Below are positions 1 through 12,097 of a stretch of 64,000 nt of DNA, one piece after another (the stretch's first letter is position 1; every line of letters starts with the position of its first letter). The notes beneath the pieces were generated by a model, which worked only from the letters and a program-made list of their open reading frames with translations, searched no databases and was not told the origin of the DNA. The stretch comes from Batillaria attramentaria (taxonomy: Eukaryota > Mollusca > Gastropoda > Batillariidae). The stretch is taken from assembly GCA_018292915.2 (NCBI GenBank), contig JACVVK020000222.1:814501-878500 (forward strand), written 5' to 3'. The position numbers and the translations under genes were made by a program.

Positions 1-170
1 CACGGAACGTGGACTCCAGCTGGCTATTGATCAGTCAGGCTCCATTGCTGTCAGGTATGTACATTTCATAAGAATGAAACCATCTACTTACAGTTTTTTT
101 TTAGAGGTACCAGGAATCTTTCTTCGCGCATGTATGAAAATGTACAAAACAAAAATGTACACTTTTCGTT

Positions 171-219
<49 letters not shown>

Positions 220-655
220 TTCCCAACCCCTGCTACCCTTATCTGTCAATTTCCCCTCATTTTAAGTTGATTCAAAGTTCCATCATACCCACTTTTTTGC
301 CAGGACGGGCAGGGAAATGTTCGAGTTTTACGGCGACGACCCTTGCCAGTACGAGCCCCACGGGGAAGTGTACGGGACGTACGGGATTTTCCACAACGAG
401 CCCTTTGTTGTGAAAGCTGTGCTCGACCCTTGGGTGTCCTGCGCTTTCGACCAGAACTGCATGTGTTTCAGAGGTAGCACGGGTATGCTTGGTTGTGTTC
501 ATCGCCTGCCTCGTCGGAGAAACGCGTGTCACCGGTTTGACCAGTCCAGCCTTGGCATCATCGTATCCAAACTGTACAACAACCGCACGAAACTGTTCCG
601 AGTGTTAGAGGGCATAGACATACGCCGGAGTTCTGGAATGGATGTGTGGATATAG
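1..655 (+). CDS. DUF1647-family protein, copy 1 (3' part only)
   Basis: This is the end of a multi-exon gene that begins upstream of the window. Visible coding exons are 1-54 (ends TCAG|gtatgt) and 304-655 (after an acceptor ttttttgccag), stop TAG at 653-655. The joint codon gives ..SIAVR|TGREMFEFYGDD... The segment matches the C-terminal third of copies 2 and 3 (7280-10626, 16066-20903), including the block FYGDDPCQYEPHGE and the motif CHRFDQSSLGIIVSKL, which are hallmarks of the DUF1647 family as I know it. An NRT glycosylation sequon lies near the end. The intron carries a (CA)n run just before the acceptor, as does the same intron in copy 2, so copies 1 and 2 are the closest pair. The molecular function of the family is not established. 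A polyadenylation signal follows at 1310-1315. Confidence 0.78.
172..217. repeat. (CA)n microsatellite
   Basis: In the last intron of DUF1647 copy 1; a (CA)n tract occupies the equivalent place in copy 2 (10163-10205). Confidence 0.97.
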
Positions 656-888
656 CCGGAGCTTGGTGTCTGCCATGCTGGTGTGACTGTTTTGCACAGT
701 TTTATGGGGGAAAGTTGAACTGGACTACTCACGAAAGTATGCGCCATCAGATTCCACGTTTACTGATTGTGTTTACCTGATCAGTCTCGTAGTTCCTTGC
801 AATCAGGCGCATGTGTTGTGCTTTGTGCCACAGGTTTAGATTATTGTTTGTTTGTTAGTTTTCAATGATGTGATTTACAGAATTAGAG

Positions 889-923
<35 letters not shown>

Positions 924-1056
924 CTAGAAAATACACTCCTTGAAAACTGTGAACAACTATTATTATTAAGAAAACATGGATCCCAAATTTTCGGGCCCTC
1001 CGCGGGTCCTTCATGACTTCATGAGCCAGCATGACTTTGTTCGTTTTGTAAAGTCA

Positions 1057-1092
<36 letters not shown>

Positions 1093-1309
1093 TTTCTTGG
1101 TGGTACAATTATGGTCGTTCGGTGTTTTTGGAAGTTACTGTCGTTTGTTTGGTTGGTCGGTTGAATATTGTTTGGGGGTTTTTTGTTGTTGTTTTGTGGT
1201 TGGTTGTTTTTGTTTCCCTGTTTATGTGTTTCTGTGTTTTATGTTTCTTGTGATTGGTAAATCCATTTCTCCCCATTTGCCTTGTTTTGTAATTTCCCAG
1301 TATTGGAAC

Positions 1310-1315
1310 AATAAA
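1310..1315 (+). promoter_or_regulatory. Candidate polyadenylation signal of DUF1647 copy 1
   Basis: AATAAA lies 655 bases after the stop of copy 1, with GT-rich sequence both before and after it. It is the first canonical hexamer seen downstream of that gene. Assignment is by position only. Confidence 0.35.
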
Positions 1316-1457
1316 CTGACTTCGACTTTGACTTGGCTTGGTTTAAATAGATGTATTGGCGTTGTTTGTTACAAACAAAAGCGTTACAGGAGCAATAACA
1401 AGCAGTTGTGCTTATAAACATGCTCGTTGATTTGACTTGACTGAAAAGGCTGAAAGA

Positions 1458-1636
1458 GGGGTGGGCGGTGGGTGTTTGGTGTTTAACGTCCTTTTCCACC
1501 ACATACGGGCGATATCAAAGACGGGGCAACGATGAAAAAGCCAGCACACGGAAATATTTGGCCCCAGCCGGGATACGAACTCACGACCCGAGCATTAGAA
1601 ATCCAACGCTCTACCATTCGGCCACCCCGGCTCCCC
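1458..1636 (-). mobile_element. SINE-A (tRNA-derived)
   Basis: Same family as seven other pieces in this window: a tRNA-like head with gagccggggtggccgaatgg and B box gttcgatccc, then ggccaaatatttgtgctggc, a body and ggacgttaaac at the 3' end. Flanked by 14-bp duplications AAAAGGCTGAAAGA at 1444-1457 and 1637-1650. Confidence 0.88.
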
Positions 1637-3002
1637 AAAAGGCTGAAAGAAGAAGAAAAAAGAAAAACGAACAACTCATCTTCTGCAGCTCCAGTAAGTA
1701 GCGCCAGCGGTGCACTACTTTTACTAAACTCCACTAGGGACTTCGAATCGTACACTTCTATTATTATGCCACACATCATGACACTACCATACGACCTAGT
1801 TTTATGAGCCAGGCGTTTGCAATGCACGTGCATGAACCTCCTACGAGCAAAACAATAATGATAATAATAATTTTATTTATAAATCGCATATTCATATACA
1901 ATTACATGCTCTAAACGCTTGAATGAATGAAACACCCGATCACCTGACAAATGCCAGTGTGAAATGCACAAATGTATTGCAAAATTCAGAGAAATTGCGA
2001 CAGCCGATTGGCTAATAACTCACCTGCAAATGGTGAAATCGTGCTCGAAACCTCTACCATCCTATGCTAGAAGTGTCTGTCCAATCAACGACGGTTAGGC
2101 CCTTGTACAAAATGGTGCAAAACGGTGTACGATATCACTGACAGATTCATGAAACAAAATGCTCACTAGTATGAGACTTAGCTCTAGTACCGAAATCAGT
2201 CGTAAACTCGCCTTTCTTTGTTTATGTATCTCGTACTAATCGTTTAGCCTCAGCCGTAGAGAGAGACTGTCTCTGCCTCAGCCTAGTCGATCTTATCTCC
2301 GACGCACGTCCTATTATGCTCTTCGTATCTCCGGCCCCTGAGACTGAAAGGAATCGTGTTCCATGTCAACATATTTGACGCCATTTGTTTCGTCATCCAA
2401 CATTAAACTCTCAGTCATGTTTAAGTTGACGTCATCATCAAACTGCTCGACCCCGGTTTCTCTTCAAGCTCTTCTTTTGTGACTCAGTGTTGTAGATTTG
2501 ACGTCATTTCATAGCTGTCAACTACGTATCGAGCCTTTGTGTGTTTGCATCATAGCCGATGTCATCACATGCAAATGTCTACGTCACAGACTTTAAAAAA
2601 GGGACTGTCATTTAGAATATCAGCAGACACAATTCAGCTCTCTTCAGCGCTGTCAGTAAGTATTCATCGACAAACTTTGTTTCTACTCTGCAAAACGGAG
2701 TTCCTCGATTACAACACTCGTGTTCCCCTCATGTTTTCTTCATTATCATACGTTATTTCACAAGTTTGGCCATATTCTTGTACTTGCCTCTGTTGATTGT
2801 AAAACTATGTCCTTGGCCCTTGTCTTTCACAATTTAATCAAAGACTTTGGAAAGGAAACTGGACATGCGGGCAGGAGACCTGGAGAAAAGGCCTACATTC
2901 AAGCATTCTTCATGTTTCGGGTTGTTTGAGTCAAGATGTCCTATGCTGCTTCCGCGCCCTCGTACTACACTTTTGATTTGCATGAATCACGTGCAGCTGA
3001 GG

Positions 3003-3062
3003 GTGAGGTGGGTGTGCGTTTGGGAGTCTAACGTCCTTTATTGCCACCACGTATGGGTGATA
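3003..3062 (-). mobile_element. SINE-A 3' fragment
   Basis: Only the 3' part (tctaacgtcctttattgcca, then cacgtatgggtgata) is present; the tRNA head is missing, as in a 5'-truncated or decayed copy. Confidence 0.6.
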
Positions 3063-3292
3063 CAGTATCAACGTTAATTTTATTTGTTTTGACGGGGCTG
3101 CCGACATCAGCTAAACAGATCAGATCACAGGCACCGAGAAGCCACTTGTCACGCTGCAATGTCACGTAACTCCTACGAAGTCGTGGAGCAGCTGTAAAAG
3201 CAGGCACGGCCTGTGTGACTTCGCGCCTTTCTCGATATCACAGGGGTCACGCCATCATGAGACTGAATGTAAGTTGCGTGCTTTCGCGCACA

Positions 3293-3328
<36 letters not shown>

Positions 3329-3377
3329 CGCGCGCGCGCGTCTGTGTGCGTGTGTGCGCGTCTGTGTGCGTGTGTGC

Positions 3378-3445
<68 letters not shown>
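3293..3445. repeat. Compound (GT)n/(GC)n microsatellite
   Basis: (GT)n with an inner alternating GC block gcgcgcgcgc, a sequence able to adopt Z-DNA. Confidence 0.97.
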
Positions 3446-3450
<5 letters not shown>

Positions 3451-3580
3451 CGAAGGTATTGTTGGGCACACATATTTATCACAACTTCACAGCAGCGAAC
3501 ACGTTGACTGTCCTGCCGGTTAGTTTTTGTTTGTTTGTTTGTATTATTTTCATTTGTATTCATTTATTTTGCGTTTTTTG

Positions 3581-3677
3581 TGTTTGTTTTTGTTGTTGTT
3601 GTTGTTGTTTGTTTGTTTTGTGTTTGTTGTTTTTTTTGTGGGTTTTTTTTTTTTTTTTTTTTTGGGGGGGGGGGGGG
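3581..3677. repeat. T/G-rich low-complexity block ending in poly-T poly-G
   Basis: (GTT)n then long T and G runs. The same kind of block recurs at 5204-5266, 13400-13450, 21310-21490, 54072-54127, 59440-59490 and 61680-61745. These are simple sequence, not genes. Confidence 0.85.
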
Positions 3678-4342
3678 GCTGTTTCTGCGCCTTTTACCCT
3701 GTAAAGAAAATTTATCTCGACAATGTTTTCCCACCACTGTTTGCTTGTGTACTACCAGGTTTTCTTTGTTTTCATACACATTCACAAACGTGCTAGCTTA
3801 GTACTAAAACTTGTTACTCTCTCTTCTGTTTTCAAGATTCCCTTCCGAGCATGTCACCAAAGGCGGAGCGTGATTGGTCGGTACACGTATCAGCATACTA
3901 AAGTTACTGCATAAATTACGTAGACATCGGAAATAACTGTGATTTGTGGAGCTTCGTTACTAGTTTGTTTCATTTGTTTATTTTTTTTTTATTTATTCTG
4001 TTTTTCTTATTTTTCACACTATACGTGAACACACAAAGAGTGGATATAAATTTACATAACAGGAACAGTTACAGACCAACAGTACAAATAGCCCTAACCC
4101 AGATATTACGTTTATACGCACATAAACATAGACAACTCCCCCCCCCCCCCCCTCACAAATCACACACAAAGGTAACAGACATCTTCGCCCCCCCCACCCC
4201 CCACACACACCCTCCAACAATATAGTACAACCAAGTATCTGGTGCATACATGAACCTGAGTCAAGAAAAAAAAAAAAAACTACTGCCCTGGTACATTAGC
4301 TGGATATGACTTTGTAACTGAACAGGGATATATATATGAGTT

Positions 4343-5205
4343 TTATAGTACATTTAGCAATCTTTTGTATGGGAACCAGTCAATACTGAATTTAGCAAGC
4401 TTTCCAGAAAGTATGTGTTTGTATCTTTCAATTTCATATCTTTGTCTGACAGATGCAATAAAGGTGTTCATTTGTGGCAGTTTTTCTTCTAGTCTACATT
4501 TATAGATGTGAAACTTAGCTAACAGTAGAATAAGGTCTATTACTATGTCTGTTTTCACATTTTGCTTCATTCCAAATATCACCAAAGACTCCGTGAGTAC
4601 AAAAGATTCACAATGATTACAGTTGTCACGCAGCCAAGTCTGAACTGTGGTCCAAAATAAATGTACATGAGAACAGTTCCAGAATAAATGGCTTAACGTT
4701 TCTTCCTCTTGTTGACAAAATGTACATAAAGCAGAATCAACAATTTTCCTAAGAAATAAAAATCTTTTTGTTGGTAAAACACGATGCAGTAATCTGACTT
4801 GAAACCATCTAAGCTGACAATCAACTGTAGTTTTATATGGTTTTCTAAAGATGAGCTTCCACTGAGGCAGATCAGAATACTGTAATTCCCACTTACGTAC
4901 ACATGGTGGGTTACATTTAGTCTTGACTAGAGCTAAATAAATAGCTTTCGAACCACTGTGGTGAATGAGCTTCCACACTTTACACTGTGACATAGCACAG
5001 GATGAGTCTTGAACTAAATCGGCACCAATACGTTTTCTATAGGCTTTCACAGCATTAACAATTCCACTGTGTAAAAGAAAATTTGTCACTACATTTGGAT
5101 ACCGTACACAAATATCTTCAATTGTTAAAAACCTTCCTGTGTGATCTAACAAATCTCCAACAGTCAGTATTCCATTATCTATCCACTCTTGTATATGTTC
5201 ATTTG
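4343..5205 (-). pseudogene. LINE reverse transcriptase C-terminal end (5'-truncated copy)
   Basis: An open frame on the minus strand of about 285 codons, starting without ATG near 5205 (HIQEWIDNGILTVGDLLDHT) and ending at 4343. It has the C-terminal zf-RVT pattern of non-LTR retrotransposons: LRWFQVRLLHRVLPTKRFLF, then C-x2-C...H-x4-C (CTFCQQEEETLSHLFWNC). The RT catalytic part is absent, as expected of a 5'-truncated insertion. The frame is intact, so the copy is young. The T-rich run at 3976-4018 may be its A-tail seen on the plus strand. Confidence 0.85.
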
Positions 5206-5334
5206 TTTATTGTTTTTGTTATTGTTGTTTTGTTTTGTTTTGGTGTGTGGGGGGGGGGGGGGGGTGGGTAAAAATTAGTTTACTGGTTTTCGGATCACTG
5301 GATAATGTGTTGCTGAAACGACACCACTAAACCA

Positions 5335-5455
5335 TGTACACACATAAGACACTACTACATTGTACATACGGCACCCGTACACCACACTTACGACACCAGT
5401 ACACTTCACATACGACACCGATACTCAGCTACAGCCCACATACGCGGACACTGCT
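5335..5455. repeat. Degenerate tandem repeat, about 21-bp unit
   Basis: Recurring words acatacgacacc and gtacac at irregular spacing near 21 bp. Similar words return at 6003-6060. Confidence 0.45.
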
Positions 5456-6896
5456 ATATATCCCACCTAGTCCGATTCATGTGACTCAGGAGGCCTGAGT
5501 CAGATTCCCACATTCACAAAGGCTGTTTGGAGAACTGTGGGGCGGCAGCGATTTTGACTGTGTCGGTTGGGTGGCAACTTGGGTTCAAATCAAACGTGTG
5601 ACAACTATAAGATCCTACCGTGACGCATGTCCAGCAACCGTAAGAAATCCCGAACGAAGTCGCTGTACGGTTTCTGTGTCGCCCGACAGGTCCGTAAAGA
5701 CTGAAATTATAGGTGTAGGATATCCGAGACAACGAAAGGGGACTGTACTGTTTACTGATGGCGGCTGATACAAATTTTCACCACCAGATCGTAAATCAGC
5801 ACTTGAAGCACTCATCTACCTGCACTAAAACAACCTTTTTAACAGTAAGATGTATTCCCTTTGAGGTTCTTCTTCGTTTCAGTTTTGCTTTTTGCTCCCT
5901 GCTGCACGAACTTGAATGCGCCACGGACAGATGTCCAACCGTGTTTTCCCAGTATGTGCTAGTATACGAATTAAATCCCACCATACAACACTGTTAGAAG
6001 GTGGTTACGACACCCGTGAGCTGCAATACACGACATACGACACTGCTACTCTGTGACACCCGATTTGCTGTACTGCTGTGTAGCTCTATTTCACTAGGAA
6101 ACCGGATGTTTGGTATCATTTGCGCCACTTCAGGGCTGTTGCGTTCTTTTCCAAAATGGTCGCTGTGCCCCGTGCGTTTGAGTCTATGAAAGTGCAAGAT
6201 CTAAAATACTATTTGAAGGCTAACTTCAAATCCACAAGTGGAAAAAATCGGAACTTATTTGAAGAGCAAGAGAATTAATATTGACTGGTATTGTCACTGG
6301 CGAAAAAGGGAAAATCAATGACTACAGCCTCCACACAAAAAAGGGGACTTAAACGGATAGGACAGGCTGACACCCCTACTCATAACACCCAACACCCTTT
6401 GTAACACAGACAATACCCCAACCAATTTCGGGCAACGATTGTCATTTCGGCGAAGTACCCGTAAACAATACGGTGGGAGAATACCAGTACCTTGACACTC
6501 AGTCGCAAAACTGACTGCATGCATGACTGCGCTTGAACAACGGGGCACAAAGCCTCTTCCCACCCTCCTAACTTACACACACACACACGCGCGCGCGCGC
6601 ACACACGCACGCACACATCGAGTAAGGCGACTACAGCCGAAACTCTCAGACTACTGAAGATACTTTTCGAGGATGCGTCCACTTGGAAATCCAATCATCG
6701 CACAAGAACAACAAGAGTAGTATCTCTAATCCGACCGAAAATTTCAAATGCAATTCGAGCAAGTAACTAAAACTGGCTGGATCCTTCATCAGTGATGCCG
6801 GACCATAAGTTACAGACATAACGATAAATCAGTCCACAGCCGAAACGCCTTCTCACATTTGAAAATATTTTTATCGACTAAAACAAAATGGTGTAA

Positions 6897-6898
<2 letters not shown>

Positions 6899-6984
<86 letters not shown>
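6899..6984. repeat. (GT)n(GA)n microsatellite
   Basis: A GT tract passes directly into (GA)n. Confidence 0.97.
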
Positions 6985-7082
6985 ACAGAGCAGTCGGACG
7001 GACCCTAGTGAGCGACCACCGCCTGCTTGGTGTTTCCTTCACACAAACCCATTTGAGAGATTCTATTCTTATGGTCCTGTTT

Positions 7083-7084
7083 TG

Positions 7085-7166
<82 letters not shown>
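7083..7166. repeat. (TA)n(TG)n microsatellite
   Basis: Short (TA)n joined to a long (TG)n, about 110 bases upstream of the DUF1647 copy 2 start codon. Confidence 0.97.
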
Positions 7167-7167
<1 letters not shown>

Positions 7168-7279
7168 ACTGGCGTGGATGCCTTAACTCTGGTCTTGCTT
7201 AATTCATTTGTCTTCTGCTGAAAAAAGCCATAAGAGGTAGTAAGGAATCGTCCGTTCTCATCACCACCAGGGTATTTAC

Positions 7280-7546
7280 ATGCGATTCATGTGTGTGATT
7301 TCAGTGTTTATCCTTCTCCTCGTGGCTTTTCTCTACTACAGCAAACGGTTGCGCAGTAGTGCCACTCCGCCTAGTGAGTACCAGGATAAGCTAAAACCAA
7401 ACACGTGCAACATTTCAAGCAGCTATTTCCTAAGTAACTCGCCCATATCCTTCATTCTGTACATATCCAGCGCGTTCGAATTTTCCTGTGAAAAAATCAA
7501 CAATGTCTGCCTTACTGTACCCGTTACAAGTTACGATACCTATTCG

Positions 7547-7622
<76 letters not shown>

Positions 7623-10161
7623 TTGGTTTCAGGACGTCCCAGAAAGGACTCAATTATGGCCAATATTTCCATGAAATCATGGTCATCAGATCTTCAGCCA
7701 TCAGAAATTGACGAACTGAACATGCTCATGAGCAAAAAGCTGTCAGGTGATCGTACATACATGACTATTTCACTGTAACTGTACTCACATTTTCCCCTTA
7801 AGTATGGCCATGCAAAGTTTTATGCAGTACAATGTTTTGTTCAACATGTAGGCATTTTCTCAGAAATAACCATTTTAACACCAATGTCCAAACTTGACGT
7901 GCTGGTGACGCCTTTCGGGCCGGATACTTTTTGATAACAACGTTTCTTCAAGGTTAACTTCGCATGTGAGAAATAAAGGTTGTTGTTCTGGGTTTTCTTT
8001 CCCAGAGTTCCCTGAGGAGCAGTCCATTCTGCCAAACACGTCGTGTGAAGGTTTCAAAGAGCCAGGTATGTTTCAGCTTGACACTTTTTTTTTCTTTTTC
8101 TTTTTTCTCTCGGGTGTAAGAAAACGAGTCTACGTGTTAAGCCTCCGCTGTCTTCGACTGACTTTCTTCCTTTTTTAACAGCGTTCGTGTGCAAAGCGCC
8201 GGCATGCGCACAAATGGACCCTTCTCCAACTGTTCGACTGCGTCAGGTCCTGGCCACACGCAGCAGAACCATCGGGCCATATCTCGATGCCATGGCCGAG
8301 TCCGCGCGAACCGTGGCACCGCATAAATACATCTTCGTCACAGCAGTGAACTCTGAGTATTATTTCAAACTGCAACACCTCGTGTATAGCGCCACACTCA
8401 ACGTGTTCCCGCACCTGAGCAACTACACGTTTATCGTCTACGATTTAGGACTGGACAAAACAAAACGCGAAAAGGTCAGTTTCACCTGCGTCTATCGCAG
8501 CGCAACTAGGTAGCTGCATGCATTTATGGAAAGAACATAATAATCATAATATATGCAGGAGAAAGGCCGTGCGTCAAAATCCTTCCGTTGTTGTTGTTGC
8601 TTGTTTAACTTTTAGAAAGTTATTTTGGGCTGTGTACGGGGAAAAAAAACATTACAAGGTGTAACGCGTCAAAAAGTAACCTCTGTGTAGTGTTGTTGGT
8701 TTTGTGGAGAATGGTACCGCTATTTCTTTCTTTTTCTCGGACAGGAATTGATTTTTGGCGCATGTTACAATTCTCCTAAACCGACGGCATTGATGTCAAA
8801 CAGAGAATGGACACCAGACGAGAAAAGTAGACCAACAACAAGAAAACCCCAAACCCTTATGCAATCAAACAAAACAAAACGCCCTCTACTAAATTTAGAT
8901 ATTGTAACTGCGTGCAGACAGTATAAAAACATTGAACTTTTTCGATAATAATGAATCGATCCCTAACGTCTGACCCTATTACAAGTATCCTGTCATCAGT
9001 ACAATAACTGATTGTGTTAAAGCGTAGAGCATCAGTACAACACTGAAGTTTTGAGCTGTTCTCTCTTGCAGACGGTGAAGAATTGCAACTGCACTGTTCT
9101 CGATTTCCCGTTCAGGAAACTGCCGCCATTTGTAAGGAAACTTAAATGTTACACGTGGAAACCGCCGATTGTTAGAGTAAGCCATGTGGTTTCTTCACCA
9201 TTTTCCCCTCTTTCTCCTTCCGGTTACTGTTACTGTGGTACACATACTTCCGTTCACTCTGTGTTTTCTGTGAGTTTCCGAAAGAGACGATGTTCGTCAA
9301 GGTTGTATCGTCACTCGACATTCCCATATTCTTTTTATCTACATAACTTGTCACAACATTTACATTTAATTAACAAGGGGCTGAAGTAGTGTATGAATTG
9401 CAGACCATGATCGACAAGGCTGATTTTGTCATTTGGATGGACTCGTCAGTGTACTGGTTTGAATCCACTCCGCTCGAAGCCATCTTTACCCGCGCCAAGG
9501 AACGAGGACTCCAGCTGATCCTTGATCAGTCAGGCTCCATTGCTGTCAGGTATGTGCGTGTGTATCGCCTGCTCAGAGTTTGTATTTTGTTAAACGATTT
9601 GGTGACACAAAAGTCAGACTACGCAGTTAGTGCAGAAAACCTTACTCGTACACTTAAACAGAATGGCGACATGCTTGTTTCATACTGAAACTTTTCATTT
9701 GGATCTTCTGTCGACTCCATTGATCAAGTGGCCCTTAACTTCTTTTGATGAGTATATTTTTTTTCACGCGGAGAGCAGCAACGACAATTGTTGGTACCTG
9801 TTGTTCTCTGTAAAACAAAAACTGAACAAAGCGTAGGATCTTCTTCAACAGTGAACGTATCCATCTTCTTTGTCACTGATCTCCATATCTACATGTGTGG
9901 TATTATATACAGGATGTCTGTTTTGAATTATCTGTGTTATGTTGATTGTTCACATATGTGTAATATTAGGCGAAGAGGAAACCGAACTGCAATAATCAAG
10001 CTGCCAATAAACTATCCTATCTTTTCGCTCTGTCTTCTTTTGCTCTTTCCAAATGTCACATTTCTATGGGCGGGTAATTGGACGGAATACAACTCAATCC
10101 AGTCCCCCCCCCCTCCTCAGACACACCAACACACAACGTTCTACCTCCTCCCCCCCCCCCT

Positions 10162-10207
<46 letters not shown>

Positions 10208-10626
10208 CGTTCTATCTTTCTCGCACTTTCTTCTCATTTTCATTTAGTTATTTCTTCCCACTCACTTTTTTTGCCAGGACGGGCACGGAAATGTTTAACT
10301 TTTACGGCGACGACCCTTGCCAGTACGAGCCCCACGGGGAAATGTACGGGGGTTACGGGATTTTCCACAACGAGCCCTTTGTGGTGAAAGCCGTGCTCGA
10401 CCCATGGGTGTCCTGCGCTTTCGACCAGAACTGCATGTGTTTCAATGGTAGCGAAAGTATGCGTGATTGTCCACATGGCCTGCCCCGTCAGAGGAACGTA
10501 TGTCACCGGTTTGATCAGTCCAGCCTGGAAATCATCGTGTCCAAACTGTACAACGAGCGCACGAATCTAATTAGAGCAGTAGACAGGGTAGGACTCTTTC
10601 CTAATGGTGGAAGAAGTGGTTGGTGA
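7280..10626 (+). CDS. DUF1647-family protein, copy 2 (complete, 7 coding exons)
   Basis: Coding exons read from splice sites and from alignment to copy 3: 7280-7373, 7633-7746, 8006-8065, 8182-8474, 9072-9176, 9404-9549, 10278-10626 (TGA). Phases agree at every junction and give about 386 residues. The start ATG at 7280 opens a hydrophobic segment (MRFMCVISVFILLLVAFLYY) followed by KRLR, so a signal anchor or signal peptide; with basic residues after it the membrane orientation is uncertain. Exon 4 holds the core KYIFVTAVNSEYYFKLQHL..FPHLSNYTFIVYDLGL (NYT sequon), exon 5 YTWKPPIV, exon 6 FVIWMDSSVYW, exon 7 FYGDDPCQYEPHGE and CHRFDQSSLEIIVSKL. These blocks identify the DUF1647 family; a Golgi or ER lumen role in glycan work is an inference from the fold-like motifs and N-terminal anchor, not shown. 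The exon 1 boundaries are the least certain part. Introns hold long (GT)n and (CA)n tracts. Confidence 0.8.
7547..7622. repeat. (GT)n in DUF1647 copy 2, intron 1
   Basis: The tract ends ten bases before the acceptor AG of exon 2 and forms part of its pyrimidine-poor upstream region. Confidence 0.97.
10163..10205. repeat. (CA)n in DUF1647 copy 2, last intron
   Basis: Same intron position as 172-217 in copy 1. Confidence 0.97.
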
Positions 10627-10766
10627 GGATAGAGGCAACCGGAATTTGATGTGATGTGTGTGTTTGTGTGTGTGTGTGGGGGGGGGGGGGGGGGGTTGTT
10701 GGGTACGTTGGAGTTTGTTGTTTATTGTTTTTGTTGATGTTTGCTGTTGATTGACAATGCTAAATC

Positions 10767-10772
10767 AATAAA
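10767..10772 (+). promoter_or_regulatory. Candidate polyadenylation signal of DUF1647 copy 2
   Basis: AATAAA 140 bases after the stop codon of copy 2, directly followed by another AATAAA-like hexamer. Distance and context fit a normal 3' UTR end. Confidence 0.5.
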
Positions 10773-10816
10773 ATAAACGATACCATCTTCGAAATTTCTC
10801 TGATATGCTAACCAGG

Positions 10817-10819
<3 letters not shown>

Positions 10820-10876
<57 letters not shown>

Positions 10877-11113
10877 ACGTTGTTGTGGAAATTTTGTCGG
10901 GGGGGGGGGGGGGGGGGGGGGGGGGGAGGGCCGAGCGGGCGGGATGGGGGGGGGGGGGGTCACTGGTGTTGGTGTGGTGTGTACAGTTGTAGGTGTGTGT
11001 GAATTTGGAAACAACGTTCGCTGATTTTGAATTTCGTTTTTGATGGTGGATTTAACCATTTATATTCTTCAGTCCTGTACGGCCAAAAAAATGTTTACAC
11101 ACACGGACGCAAG

Positions 11114-11199
<86 letters not shown>
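10820..11199. repeat. (CA)n - poly-G - (CA)n cluster
   Basis: (CA)n at 10820-10876 and 11115-11199, separated by long G runs at 10899-10926 and 10946-10959. The motif gttgtggaagttttgt follows both CA tracts, so this is a local duplication. Confidence 0.9.
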
Positions 11200-11203
<4 letters not shown>

Positions 11204-11600
11204 TTGTTGTGGAAGTTTTGTAGGACACACACATAGGCGCAGGAAACAAGCATGCATTATTCATCAGACTGTTACAACTGAGACAGCATTACAGCTCTAC
11301 TTATCGCCATGAACGTGTCTGAACAGGTCGCCAGGAAAGGCCTGCAAAGAAGCTACATCTAAAGTCATTTCTTTCACACAAATCTTGAAATGGAAAAAAA
11401 AAATGTCCCTTAGAAAACAAAAAACCCATACGTAGTCAGAAAATGGTGTGGTGTGAAACTTCCAAATGTCGGGTGCCACTAGTTTTCAAAAATGCTGTGT
11501 TATACACAGGAACAGATGCGCTCGGTAGGCTCGGTAGCTACTCAAACAATCGAACCATCTCGGGGTTAGTCTTTCGCCGTAAACCACTCGAACTAATCAT

Positions 11601-11632
<32 letters not shown>

Positions 11633-11802
11633 GGGGAGCCGGGGTGGTCGAATGGTAGAGTGTTGGACTTCTAATGCTCGCGTCATGAGTTCGATCCCGG
11701 TTGGGGCCTAATATTTGTGCTGGCTTTTTCATCGTTGCCCCGTCTTTGATATCACCCTATGTGGTGGAAAAGGACGTTAAACCCCCAAACACCCACCCAC
11801 CC

Positions 11803-11806
<4 letters not shown>
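11633..11806 (+). mobile_element. SINE-A inserted in (CT)n
   Basis: Full-length copy beginning ggggagccggggtggtcgaa, with B box gttcgatccc. (CT)n tracts lie directly on both sides, so the target was a CT repeat or the duplication expanded. Confidence 0.88.
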
Positions 11807-11849
<43 letters not shown>

Positions 11850-12097
11850 GCCGTGCGCTTTCATACATAAGTCGAGTTCTCGAGTATGTACTCTCAGTTT
11901 GTTATCCAGCTAAACTGAACAATTGAGAAAGACCGCCTGGAAGAAAACATTCAGTATACTGAGTGTGTGTGCGTGTGTGTCGTGCAGTGCAGAAGCAGTT
12001 GGCCGGATTAGTGGTACACTACAAAGTTTCTGCCGATTACATTCAATGAACTTGCCGATAAGACGGGCGAAACCAGTTCACTCCGCCCATGCCAGTA

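Larger units (their letters stand above)
656..7279. other. Spacer between DUF1647 copies 1 and 2
   Basis: No host gene seen. Contains SINE-A (1458), a SINE-A piece (3003), a LINE end (4343-5205), (TA)n runs at 892-923 and 1058-1089, a degenerate repeat and microsatellites. The stretch 1850-2930 and 5460-6560 shows nothing recognisable. Any 5' UTR exon of copy 2 would lie in its last part. Confidence 0.6.

Noticed and set aside
1097..1417. Hydrophobic ORF SYCRLFGWSVEYCLGVFCCC
   Set aside because: GT-rich low-complexity 3' flank of DUF1647 copy 1; no homology or conserved pattern.
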